64,000 bases of DNA from Galeruca laticollis (taxonomy: Eukaryota > Arthropoda > Insecta > Coleoptera > Chrysomelidae): positions 305,559,484 to 305,623,483 of the forward strand of contig OY998175.1 of the NCBI GenBank assembly GCA_963921935.1. The letters are read 5' to 3'. A program made the translations under genes and the position numbers. A model generated the notes under the pieces. It made no database searches and was not told the DNA's origin. It was given only the letters and a program-made list of their open reading frames with translations. Below, one piece after another: positions 1-9,315 of the stretch (within the stretch, counting starts at the first letter, position 1; every line of letters begins with the position of its first letter).

Positions 1-226
1 TTTGTTTTTTGATATTTAATTCTTTGGTATAATTATTAATATTTAATGGGACTGTTAAGAGTCTGTGTATCATACTATTGAAAGCTGCTAGTTTATGACT
101 GAATGGGTGGACCGAACTATTATGAATTGTAATATCTGTGTGATGGTTTATGAAATATAGAAAAATCATGTTTATTATTTATATTTGAAATTGTGAGGTC
201 TAGAAAGTTTATAGACTTATTGAACA
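1..226 (-). pseudogene. reverse transcriptase C-terminal fragment (Penelope-like, tentative)
   Basis: Read on the minus strand from about 226 down to the window edge, the DNA encodes the post-catalytic part of a reverse transcriptase. INFLDLTISN is followed by the remains of a KPxxTD motif and then HPFSHKLAAFNSMIHRLL. The order FLDL...KP..TD...HP..HK is typical of Penelope-like elements. A frameshift near 140 separates the KPS part from the TDITIHNSS part. The fragment runs off the window at base 1, so its true 3' end is not visible. No catalytic core is present, so this is a dead fragment. The family call rests on motif order alone and could change to another non-LTR clade. Confidence 0.5.
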
Positions 227-533
227 TTAGTTCAAATGAATGAAGATTTAAACAAACTATATTGTTTTATTTCATCGTTCAGTATAGATCTTCATCAAGT
301 AAAAGCCTCATCTATTCAATTTTTGTATACAATTATTTCCATAGATGAGACTACCTACTCTAAATATTACTCGCAACTTACCGGTCCATCTAGTGTCCAA
401 ATGCACGAAACATATCTCTGAAAGAATAGAAAACGTATATAAGTTCATTTTTTTCATCATACGCACACATATTGCATACTAAGTTACTTGTAGGTAAAAC
501 TGGAGTGATATTAAAAGAAAATGATTTATTTAT

Positions 534-1040
534 CGACCTTACAGACTGGTATTTAGTGACCGGGAAGTAACTAGAAAGATTGTCCAATAACTAAAAGATA
601 ATGAAATGATTCGTGACTCGATATTCCCGTACTCAAGTCCGATTCTGCTTGTTAAAAAGAAAAATGGAGAGCAGCGCATGTGCATTGATTATAGGGCCTT
701 AAATCGAAAAACACTGCAAAACAAATACCCTCTCCCGAGAATTGACGACCTCTTAGATTCTTTGAAAGGCAGTAAATACTTCACTACTTTGGATATGACT
801 TCTTGATGTCACCAAATTCAAATGGACGAAGAATCAATACCTAAGATGGCTTTTGTGACGCCAGATAGACATTATAAGTAATTGAGAATGCATTTTGGTC
901 TTGCTATTGCACCTGCCGTGTTTCAAACGACCATAATTCAAGTTTTGGGACCACTTCGTTTTGAAATAGCGATGACCTATTTATATGATGTTCTAATACC
1001 AGCACCCTGTACCAAAGAGGCTTTGGAGAGATTGTCTTAA
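534..1040 (+). pseudogene. Ty3/gypsy reverse transcriptase fragment
   Basis: This is part of the pol gene of a Ty3/gypsy LTR retrotransposon. The reading frame opens with RPYRLVFSDREV, then PYSSPILLVKKKNGE, CIDYRALNRKT and YPLPRIDDLLDSLKGSKYFT, which are the N-terminal blocks of a gypsy reverse transcriptase. It continues through FHFGL-like and AVFQ blocks. Stop codons interrupt it near 588, 804 and 880. Where YLDD is expected the sequence reads YLYDV, so the catalytic aspartate pair is altered. No LTR, gag, RNase H or integrase can be seen nearby. The homology ends near 1040, where sequence of the opposite orientation begins. It is an old, truncated copy. Confidence 0.8.
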
Positions 1041-1239
1041 TTTGGTGTCTCTGGATATTTCTTTTTTAATTTTCATAGCGTGATATAATAATGGTTTTTG
1101 TTTTAATCCCATATTTGCAGGGAAACCTTCCGAAATTTTGTTATTTCTTATGAAAGGATTTTTCGAATACTGTCATTCTGAACATTTTAATTACTGTATT
1201 AGTTATTGATTTTCCCTGGTATTCCTATTAGTCTCTTGC

Positions 1240-1908
1240 ATAACATTTCTTGAAATTTGGCACGATTAGTCATTTAATTGTATCAGTTTTCCCTTCACGT
1301 CCCCCAGGATTCTATTATCCTAGGCTTTATGTGTTTGTGAACTCCTTGATCTTTTTATAGATGTTAAATAAATCTTGCTTATCTTGAAGTTTCTATATTC
1401 CCCGCATCTCTCTGTTAGCCAGTCAATATTCTGTTCTCACTGCCCTACCGAGGATTATCTCTGGACTACTGTTCCCTTCTTTGATCCATGAGTATAAGGA
1501 TTTCATCCGTCATCCACTCCTGTTCTTTACCGACATGTACATATCCTATGTCAACCTCTTGAGTGTCTGTGAGTACATTTTTCAACACATCCCACCGAAG
1601 TTAAACATGCAAGTCATTACAGTTACTGCTTTTAGTCGTGCTTCGAGATTCTCTGTTGCTTGTGGTTGCACCGTGTGATTGTCGAGCCTTTTGATATCAA
1701 TTCGCCTAGGCTTATTTTGACGTTGAGCTATAATGGAATGGCGAAGCTGTTGGACTATCACGGCTGGATTGTGATTGCTGTTGATATCGGCACTAGGGTA
1801 TGTTGTTACTTTTCTTACATACTTCTTCAGGAGGCCTTTAATAAGAACGAGTTTAACTTGTCTGTATTTAATATGATATAGTCCCAGTGCCAGCGATGTC
1901 TTCAACAA
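1240..1908 (-). pseudogene. RTE-type LINE fragment: endonuclease end and linker
   Basis: Minus-strand translation gives the C-terminal end of an APE-type endonuclease, with VRKVTTYPSADINSNHNPAV at about 1800-1745 matching the family pattern of YPGAD..SDHN. Further along, at about 1540-1480, a degraded stretch containing EWMTDEILILMDQRR matches the linker before the reverse transcriptase in RTE elements of the type often labelled craniofacial development protein 2-like. The intact RTE at 48.9-52.3 kb carries the same two blocks (KAYPGADVFSDHNP and DWMTDEIPHLMNERR), which supports the call. Several stops and shifts break the frame. The catalytic core of the endonuclease and the whole polymerase are missing. 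Confidence 0.65.
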
Positions 1909-1949
1909 AAGTGAATTTTTTTCTCATAGATTCCCTCCAACTGAAAGTC

Positions 1950-2833
1950 ACAAATCAACATATGTCACAGCGCAATAAGCGCTTACCGCCATATACGTGG
2001 CCTCTGTTGCCCTACATCGAACATTGACAATATCGCAACCTCTTTGATGTAGATATCAAGTGAGGTAATGCCAATGATCACTTTTATAGTAGCAGTTGAG
2101 GTTATTATGACTCCTGTTATGTTAATGCGAGCCATCCGTTGTATATGGTTTCGTTTATTTATCGTCGTTGTCTGCAGTACTTTTGGTACCCAGGAAATGG
2201 TTCCTTATGTTAGCATAGGTCTAATGACTGGAATGTAGATTCAGTGGACAACTCATGGCGAAAGGCACCAAGTGCATACCACAGTCATTCGGCACTGTTC
2301 ATAGGCAACACATGATCTATTCACTCTGTTATCTATGTGAGAGTTCCACGTCAACTTTTCGTCTAGGTTAATAACAAGATATTCCGCAAGTTTAGTTTGA
2401 AACAAAAAATTTCAGGAGGGTGTAAACCCGAGATTTTGCTTTTCCAGATAAACAGGATCATATCAGTTTTCTTGAGATTGATAGACAGTCAGTGTACCTT
2501 GCACCACGTTTCTATAGATCAGAGAGCAATATATGTTCTCAAATTTATTAGTTTGGAGAAGAGCTATGTCATCTGCATATGCTATTGTGTAGAATTCAAT
2601 GATGTTGAGGTGATTAAACAGAGTATCCAGAGATATCTTCCAGGGAAGTGGTGATAACGCTCCTTCCTGCGGAACTCCTCTCGTAACCACTCATCTAACC
2701 ATAATGTCTTCTACAATTATGGTAATTGCTCTATTGGAAGATGCTAAGTACCAATTCGCTCACGGTCAGAGGTACGTTCTTAGCCTGGAATTCCTGGGTA
2801 ATTTTTGGAAATGTTGTTTTGTCAAACGCTTCC

Positions 2834-2835
<2 letters not shown>
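1950..2835 (-). pseudogene. Jockey/R1-like LINE reverse transcriptase, 3' part
   Basis: On the minus strand, starting beside the TA run, the frame reads EAFDKTTFPKITQEFQA, then VTRGVPQEGALSPL (canonical RGxPQGGVLSPLLW), then YTIAYADDIALL, which carries the catalytic YADD. It goes on through LDEKLTWNSHIDNRVNR and ends near 1960 in a degraded MARINITGVIITSTATIKV block, the usual ITGAxRTTP region after the polymerase. The preceding half of the same polymerase is found at 5371-5640, also on the minus strand, so the element was cut in two by the Penelope-like insertion and its flanking TA runs. Several stops and frame changes show that it is inactive. Confidence 0.8.

Positions 2836-2837
<2 letters not shown>

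Positions 2838-2930
<93 letters not shown>
2838..2930. repeat. (TA)n microsatellite, left of the Penelope-like element
   Basis: About 90 bp of almost pure TA dinucleotides with a single CA interruption near 2887. It abuts the left end of the Penelope-like element, and a second TA run abuts its right end. Confidence 0.95.
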
Positions 2931-2932
<2 letters not shown>

Positions 2933-3465
2933 CAATATTTGGTTGATTTTCGGGTTATTGCGGTCACTAGACTAATAAAACTCTTTTTATCTATTTATTC
3001 AATATTTCGCTATATTTCATAGCTTCATCAGGAATGGACTAAAATAACATAACAAATTCAAAATTACTTCACAAAAGAACACAATCAAATAAAAATAACT
3101 TACAGATATTAGAGTACGTCCTCAAGTGATACAAACCTTTAAATGGTTAAAACAGTAATGATTAAAAATGTTAATGTATAATATATAAAATAATTATTGC
3201 TAATTGATGCTAGTTGTTTGCTGAAAAGGATATAATATCGTAAATAGAGTACTTGAAAGAATATATGTCTACAAAACATTTCATTCAAAATGTACTTAAT
3301 GGAAGATACACAGGTTTATAACCGATTTAAAATGTTACAGTATATGTTACTTAATTGATTAGTGTTTGTTTAGTAATTAATGTTGTTTTTCTGTTGTCTT
3401 TTCATGTGATACATTTCAAGAAACAAGCGGCTCTTGTAGTTAATTGAGTGAGTATTTTTGAAATC
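2931..3465 (-). repeat. left inverted terminal copy of the Penelope-like element
   Basis: Reads as the reverse complement of 4805-5305 with scattered differences. It includes the end of the endonuclease frame (3465-3370, minus strand) and the 3' untranslated tail, with the hammerhead-like core at 3005-3031. Confidence 0.85.
3005..3031 (-). ncRNA. candidate hammerhead ribozyme core, left PLE end
   Basis: On the minus strand: CTGATGA, one extra A, then GCTAT, a short loop, ATAGC, then GAAA. These are the two invariant boxes of a hammerhead ribozyme around a 5-bp stem II. Hammerheads are known in the terminal repeats of Penelope-like elements. The unpaired A before stem II departs from the minimal consensus, and stems I and III are weak by eye. 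Confidence 0.35.
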
Positions 3466-4921
3466 TAATAACGATATTACTGAAGAATTTGCTAAACACC
3501 TTTTTATACATAATTCAGCTTTCCCCAAATTATATTGTTTACCAAAGATACATAAACAAAATGCTCCTATTCGACCAATTGTTAGTTCAATTAACTCAGT
3601 TACGTACAACACATCTAAATTTGTAGCTGATATTTCTCAAAGAGGTGTTGGAAAATTTTACTAATTATAATATCAAAGATACTTTTTCGTTTGCTGTTGC
3701 TATGAAGGGCAGAGTCATTCCAAGTGGTTACGTCTTGATATCCTTGGATGTTGTGTCTTTGTTCACCAACCTGCCGTTGGGTCTGGTAATAGAGATTCTG
3801 CAGTCTCAGTGGAGTTTGATTGAGGTCTGCACCACCTTATCTAAGGACAACTTTTTCACACTCATTGGTTTTATATTTAATAATACTTATTCCAGTTTCA
3901 ACAGTAATTTTTATTCCGGAACTCCTATGGCTTCGCCTTTAAGTCCCATTGTAGCTACTATAGTGTTGGATTATCTGTTGGATGAAGTGATTCCGACTTT
4001 ATCGTTTGATCTTCCTTTTCTTTTTTATAAATACGTCGATGATTTGATTTGTGCTGTACCTAATAGTCACATCCAAACCTGTGTGAATACTTTTAACGCT
4101 TTCAATAGTAGCATTAGATTTGCTGTTGATACTGAAACGAACCAACGAATACCTTTTTTGGACACGAGTGTGATTAGATTGGATGATAACAGAGTTATTC
4201 TGGATTGGTATCAAAAACCCACGGCATCGGGTAGATACCTTAATTATTTTTCGGATCACCCAAAAAATCAGAAGTATAATACTGTAATGGCTTCAAAGAA
4301 CAGAATATTGCATATTTCTGATGGCCAGTTTCTACAGAAAAACTTAAAACATTTGTATTCCGTATTTGTAAATAATGGGTATCCAAAACATATGTTGAAA
4401 AAGCTTATATTTAACTCAGACTATTATGACCGACCAAGGGACTTGAATGAAAAACAAGATACTATATATAGAAGGATTCCATATATAAGTTCTTTAACAA
4501 ACAGAATTGTGTCCGTTTTCAAAGAAATTCCAAATATCAGGATTGCAAAATATACCCCATTAAAGATTTCTAATATATTTATGAAACTTAAGGATAAAAC
4601 ACCTATTCTGTACAACACTAACGTTATTTACGAGATACCGTGTGGTCAATGTCAATGCACATATATTGGTCAAACATCACAATGGCTCAAGCAGCGTATA
4701 ACTTTACACAAGAGTGATTGTCGGTTAGGCAAAACAGATGTGCTACTGTTGAACACCATGAAAAAACCGGGCATATTTTCGACTTTTCTATGGTAAAAAT
4801 TCTTGGTCACTCAAATAACTACAAGAGCCGTTTATTTCTGGAAATGTATCACATAAAAAGAAAACAAACAGACATTAATCGATTAAGTAACATATACTGT
4901 AACATTTTAAATCGGTTATAA
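3458..4921 (+). pseudogene. Penelope-like reverse transcriptase / GIY-YIG endonuclease
   Basis: The product would copy element RNA and nick the target. Three frames must be combined: 3458-3664 (YCLPKIHKQNAPIRPIVSS, the first polymerase blocks), 3645-4796 (the core) and 4718-4921 (the tail). The core shows SLDVVSLFTNLP, then TPMASPLSPIVA, then the catalytic KYVDDL at about 4030-4048, then FLDTSVI and YQKPTASGRYLNY. The endonuclease domain starts at VIYEIPCGQC and contains TYIGQTSQWLKQRI and HKSDCR; it ends with NNYKSRLFLEMYHIKRKQ in the shifted frame. There are two frameshifts, near 3650 and near 4740. About 200 residues expected at the N-terminus are absent, so the copy is truncated before the inverted repeat. 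Confidence 0.85.
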
Positions 4922-5300
4922 ACCTGTGTATCTTCCATTGAGTACATTTTAAATGAAATGTTTTGCAGACATATATTCTTTCAAGTACTCTATTTACGAA
5001 ATTATATCCTTCTCAGTCAAAAACTAGCATCAATTAGCAATAATCATTTTATATTTTATACATTAACGTTTTTAATCAGTACTGTTTTAACCATTTAAAT
5101 GTTTGTATCACTTGAGGACGTATTCTAATATCTGTAAGTTATTTTTATTTGATTGTGTTGTTTTATGAAGTAATTTTAAATTTGTTATGTTATTTTAGTT
5201 CATTCCTGATGAAGCTATGAAATATAGCGAAATATTGTATAAATATATAAAAAGAGTTTTATTAGTCTAGTGACCGCAATAACCCGAAAATCAACAAAAT

Positions 5301-5305
<5 letters not shown>
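4805..5305 (+). repeat. right terminal copy of the Penelope-like element
   Basis: The 3' end of the element. It matches the inverted left copy over its whole length and ends where the right TA run begins. Confidence 0.85.
5206..5232 (+). ncRNA. candidate hammerhead ribozyme core, right PLE end
   Basis: Same core as the left copy: CTGATGA at 5206-5212, stem II GCTAT/ATAGC, GAAA at 5229-5232. The TA run starts about 73 bases further on. Both copies of the element keep the core unchanged although flanking bases differ. Confidence 0.35.

Positions 5306-5371
<66 letters not shown>
5306..5371. repeat. (TA)n microsatellite, right of the Penelope-like element
   Basis: About 65 bp of pure TA dinucleotides, the counterpart of the run at 2838-2930. 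Together they mark a PLE insertion into, or associated with, a TA tract. Confidence 0.95.
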
Positions 5372-5373
<2 letters not shown>

Positions 5374-5640
5374 TTTGATGTTATCCAGCGATCTATCGAT
5401 TCTGTCAACTACCTGGTGTAGTGCCGATTCGGTAGATCTTCCCGGGGTGTACGCATGTTGATTTGGATGAAGTCAGACGAATTGGTCGGAATGCCTTCGG
5501 TAGAGTGTAATCCATCCTACCTGGTTTTGATAAGAATAACACTCTTACTTCTATCCACTTTCTTTGAATATACCTCAAAGCTAGAGAATCCCTGAAGATT
5601 CCTACCAGGAGCGGCATGGGGTTTTCCAGTCCCTATTGTA
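5371..5640 (-). pseudogene. Jockey/R1-like LINE reverse transcriptase, 5' part
   Basis: The minus-strand frame reads KWIEVRVLFLSKPGRMDYT, KAFRPIRLTSS and, after a frame change, QHAYTPGRSTESALHQVVDR and SLDNIKE. These are the first polymerase blocks, and they end exactly where EAFDKTTF resumes at 2835, on the far side of the Penelope-like element. Only a few residues are missing between the halves, which were replaced by the TA tract. This places the break in the loop just before the first catalytic aspartate block. Confidence 0.8.
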
Positions 5641-5673
5641 TTAGGACAGGAAATATTCCATCAGCCCCTAGTA

Positions 5674-5699
5674 GGGGAGCCCGCGGCTGGTTGACGCAC
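5674..5699 (+). repeat. pogo-type left terminal inverted repeat
   Basis: 26 bp; it pairs with 9179-9204 with one mismatch and contains the first of the GGTTGACGCA sites. Confidence 0.9.
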
Positions 5700-6097
5700 C
5701 AGGTTGGTTGACGCAACTCAATTTTTTTTAAAACAGTACACTTGGCAACGTCGCCTACCGGTTTGTCTTAAAGTCGCCATTAAAAACCACTCTCGAACGT
5801 TCGTTTTAGTTTGATTGCATCAGTGGTGTTGTGTACAGTGCGGTTTGTTGTTTTTTGGCAGTGGTAGGTAATTTTTCACTTTTTTACAGTTTTTGTTCTA
5901 GAAACTTTATTTTTAAAGATAATTGAGATCGGTTTGATGCTGCATAAAGCTTCAACCGTCCCAAACAAGAACTGTTAAATATATTTTCTAAGAATAAAAT
6001 AGTATAGGTGCAGTTGCATCACACGTACAAAAACGTGGTCAGGGGCTAGTTGACGTACACAACAAGGGGCTGGTTGACGCATGAGTCAACCAACCCC
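5686..6097. promoter_or_regulatory. left cluster of GGTTGACGCA repeats (likely transposase sites)
   Basis: Five copies or near copies of GGGGCTGGTTGACGCA lie in the left end: at about 5686, 5702, 6043 (TAGTTGACGTA variant) and 6065 on the plus strand, and 6082 on the minus strand. The last two form a near-palindrome just before the transposase start at 6144. Arrays of short repeats next to the termini are usual transposase-binding sites; here that role is inferred. Confidence 0.7.
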
Positions 6098-6143
6098 GAG
6101 TTTAAAATAAAATATTTTAATTTTTGTTTTATATTTTAGCGAG

Positions 6144-8857
6144 ATGCGTTCTCGTAAACGAACATCAGAAAGGGGTATCACTCCACCAGATATCATGCTA
6201 AGGGCAGTTGGAAAGGTTAAAATGAACAAGAAATCCATTAGGGCAACTGCAAAAGACTTTGAGATCCCGGAGGAAACTTTGAGACGTTTTTGCAAAAAAT
6301 TCACTGAGGAAGAAATTAATGGTGATGCCGCAATAACGACAGAAGTTGGATATTACAGGAATCACCAGGTATATTATATTTTAAATTATTTTTAGAAATA
6401 TTAAAGCTTCAAAAAATGCCTTACGTCTTTTATAATTTTTAGGTGTTCACAGATCAACAAGAAAATCATTTGGAGGAATACCTTAAAACGGCAAGCGACA
6501 TATATTTTGGATTGTCTGTCAGAGAAGTAAGAAAATTCGCGTATGATTATGCCACTGCTTTGCGCATTAAATACCCTAAATCCTGGAACGTGACAAAAAT
6601 GGCTGGGGAGGATTGGTTTACATACTACATGAAACGACATCGTGCTCTTTCGGTAAGAACTCCAGAAGCAACCAGCTTAGCTCGCGCTTCTAGTTTCAAC
6701 AGAGAAAATGTTTCAATGTTCTTTGACAACTTAAAAACGGTCCTCAACCGCCTAAAATTGGAAGCAGCAAAAATATGGAACATGGATGAAACTGGAATTA
6801 CGACCGTGCAAAAGCCTAACCGAATTGTTGGCAGGCGTAGATATAAGCAGGTGCGACGCGTAACCTCCCAGAAACGCGGCACCTTAGTTACTATGGCTTT
6901 GGCGGTATCTACAACGGGAAATTCTGTCCCGCCGTTTTTTGTTTTTCCAAGGGTGGTAACTTCAGAGAACATTTTCTCGCTAATGGCCCTCCTGGAGCAG
7001 TTGGAACTGCAAATCCTTCAGGTTGGATGAAAAAAGAGCACTTTGTGGAGTTTGCTAAGCATTTTGTCAAGCACGTTGGTTGTTCTAAAGAGAGACCGGT
7101 ACTACTTTTGCTAGACAATCATGATTTGCATTTGTCTGTAGCTGCCCTTGATTATCTAAAAAGTAAAGGTGTAACGGCGTTGTCATTTCCAGCCCATTGC
7201 TCACATAAGCTCCAGCCTCTCGATCGATCTGTCTATAGACCATTAAAACATTACGTTAATTCAGCCAGTGACTCCTGGATCACTAGCAATCCCGGACGCA
7301 CGATGTCAATATACGATGTCCCTCTAATAGTTCGAGAATCACTGCCACTGGCAGCAACACCGAAAAATATTGTGGCGGGATTCAAGGTGTCTGGAATTAG
7401 CCCTTTCAATAGAGACGTTTTTGACGATCAAGAGTTTTTATCAGGATGTGCAACTGACCGCCCCGATCCCGCAGAAACTAATGCTGACAAGGACGTGATT
7501 CCAGTTCAGCTAAACTCGATTTTAAAACCACGACCGGGGTGTTCACAGGAACCTGATGATCTTAACCAGCCAGGATGCTCCAAAGATATAGTGTTAGCAA
7601 AAAGTCCACTGCCTGGGAAAGAAAACAACATTTCAACTAACAGTTCTATTCAAGAAAAAATGAGAGCTCGCCTCCTACTGTAAGTCCATTTCAATTGAAA
7701 CCGCTACCAAAAGCCGGACCTAGATAGCAGGACGTTAAACCTAATAGAAGAAAGCGTGTGACAGCAATTTTACCTGACACGCCATTAAAAAATGCTTTCG
7801 AAGAACAAGAGAAAAATGTAAAGTCTGTTAAAAGAAATATTTGCTCTAATGAGAAGTCCGATTCTCTTCTTCAAGAACCCTCTTCACTACTGAAGGTTGG
7901 CGACAATACCAGCAAACTCCTCTCTATATCTTGCTGCTCTCAATAGGGTGCATGTGTCTAATCCTGTCCACTCTCTTATATTTTTAAGCCATGAGCATTT
8001 TCGTCTTTCGGGTCCTCTTCGGCCCTCTATTTTTCCCTCCATAAGCAGTCTCAAAAGTTGATATTTTTCTCCTCTGTATACATGTCCCAGATAACCAGTT
8101 TTGCGCTGTTTCACATGTTGTAAAAGTTCCCTGTCTGTTCCCATCATTCTTATAACTTTTTCATTTGTCATTCTTCGGGTCCATGGTATCTTCAAAAGTC
8201 TGCGGAAGATCCACATTTCAAATGCTTCAAGTCGCTGCATTATCCTCTTTCCCATTGTCCAGGATACCTAGCCATATAGGACAGAATAAATGTATAACTT
8301 CACGAAACGTTATCGAGTATCGAGTGACAGGGTGACATTCGTTAGAAATGTCTTCATTCTCACGAACGTGGCTCTTGCGTTTTCAATTCGAGCTCGAATT
8401 TCGGTCTCTGGTTCCAGGTTTTGAGTAACCCAGCACCCGAGATACTTGACTTTTCTCACCTCTTCTATTGGAGTACCATAAATTCGTATATTGGCTTGTG
8501 GATTTTGGTATCTGCTGACGACCATCGTTTTGGTTTTTGCTGTATTTATTTTCAGGCCGTGTTGGTCACCTGATTTCACAATCTTGTCTACTAGTTCCTG
8601 TAAGCATTCTGGAGTGTCTGCGAAGATGACAGTGTCATCTGCGTAGCGTATATTGTTAAGTATTTTACCGATCACCTTTATGCCAATTTCACAGTCCTCT
8701 AACGCTTGCTGAAATATGTACTCGGAGTAAATGTTAAATAAAAGAGGCGAGAGAATACAGCCCTGTCGTATTCCCCTTCCTAGAAGTCCGATGCAGAAGA
8801 GAAATAAAAAAAAGCAAAATAGTCAAAGACGATGATGAGTCCGATGAGGAGGAATAA
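6144..8857 (+). pseudogene. pogo/jerky-type DDE transposase, broken
   Basis: The enzyme would cut and join the transposon ends. Exon 1 (6144-6368) encodes a helix-turn-helix of psq type (KSIRATAKDFEIPEETLRRF). A 74-bp intron with GT...AG ends (6369-6442) leads in phase to exon 2. There follow a CENP-B-like second binding region (KSWNVTKMAGEDWFTYYMKR) and the catalytic domain, with NMDETGITT (first Asp), LLLLDNHDLH (second Asp) and HKLQPLDRSVYRPLK (third Asp). The C-terminal tail has PKAGPR and TDTP-type motifs and ends in DDDESDEEE. Lesions are a frameshift near 6957, another in an A run near 7660, a stop near 7720 and the RTE insertion. Apart from these the gene is nearly complete. Confidence 0.9.
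7863..8781 (-). mobile_element. 5'-truncated RTE LINE inside the pogo-type element
   Basis: A minus-strand LINE fragment flanked by a perfect 11-bp target duplication, AGAAGTCCGAT, at 7852-7862 and 8782-8792. It holds the last third of an RTE polymerase: NIRYADDTVIFADTPECLQ with the catalytic YADD, LKINTAKTKTMVVS, VKYLGCWVTQNLEPETEIRA, then the tail FEMWIFRRLLKIPWTRRMTN, TGYLGHVYRGEKYQLLRLL and RRKCSWLKNIREW. The last codons IVANLQ lie about 30 bp from the 3' junction. The same tail motifs occur in the longer RTE at 48.9-52.3 kb. Truncation at the 5' end is usual for target-primed reverse transcription. Confidence 0.9.
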
Positions 8858-8983
8858 TATTAAATTTCTTAATTAAGGTACCTTTTTTATGTTTGTTCCT
8901 TGGGTAGTTATCATTTTTGGAATTTAAAATAATTTTTTTTTAATTTGGATTATAACAGATGTTTTACTTTACTTTTTCGTCTG

Positions 8984-9020
8984 CGTCAACCAACCCCGGC
9001 CCGGGGCAGGTTGACGCAAC
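8984..9020. promoter_or_regulatory. right cluster of GGTTGACGCA repeats
   Basis: One minus-strand copy (GCGTCAACCAACCCCGG at 8984) faces one plus-strand copy (GGGGCAGGTTGACGCA at 9003). With the terminal copy at about 9180 this makes three sites at the right end, against five at the left. Confidence 0.7.
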
Positions 9021-9178
9021 CTGACATCCATCTTTATAAAAAAATGTATACCTAAACTGTTGATAAAAATTTTTTTTCTCTTGTCTAATATGAAAGATAA
9101 AACATTAAACTTTCCTATTTCGTACCAAAAGCACACCAAAACTTAATAATGTGTAAGCTGAAAATAAAAATACAAAAA

Positions 9179-9204
9179 GTGCGTCAACCAGCCCCGGGCT
9201 CCCC
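9179..9204 (-). repeat. pogo-type right terminal inverted repeat
   Basis: 26 bp, the reverse complement of 5674-5699 with one mismatch. It is followed by TA and then by host sequence of OBP gene A. Confidence 0.9.
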
Positions 9205-9315
9205 TACTCCTCATACTAACAAATACTCAACATTTATAATATCAAATTTCTTATAGATTACTGAAGAAACAATACTTCGGATGATGCAAGATATATGATA
9301 TTCTGAAAAAATTAC

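Larger units (their letters stand above)
2931..5305 (+). mobile_element. Penelope-like retroelement with inverted terminal copies
   Basis: A 2.4-kb retroelement of the Penelope-like (PLE) class. The reading frame carries a reverse transcriptase followed by a GIY-YIG endonuclease, which is diagnostic. The first 530 bp are an inverted copy of the last 500 bp: 2931-3465 read backwards match 4805-5305, and the inverted left copy still encodes the C-terminal residues NYKSRLFLEMYH of the endonuclease. That arrangement is the pseudo-LTR structure known for PLEs. The element lies between two TA runs and splits a Jockey/R1-like polymerase, whose halves lie at 1950-2835 and 5371-5640. Frameshifts in the gene make it inactive. 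Confidence 0.85.
5674..9204 (+). mobile_element. pogo-type DNA transposon
   Basis: A cut-and-paste DNA transposon with 26-bp terminal inverted repeats that differ at one base (GGGGAGCCCGCGGCTGG at the left end, GGGGAGCCCGGGGCTGG at the right) and a TA target duplication at 5672-5673 and 9205-9206. The single gene is a DDE transposase of the pogo/jerky group. An RTE LINE copy (7863-8781) was inserted later and accounts for about 0.93 kb of the length, so the original element was about 2.6 kb. The right end lies only about 110 bp past exon 2 of OBP gene A, so the transposon landed inside that host gene, in the intron after exon 2. Confidence 0.9.

Noticed and set aside
2704..3022. Frames rich in alternating Tyr and Ile
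   Set aside because: Translations of the TA microsatellite, not proteins. The same holds at 5270-5461.
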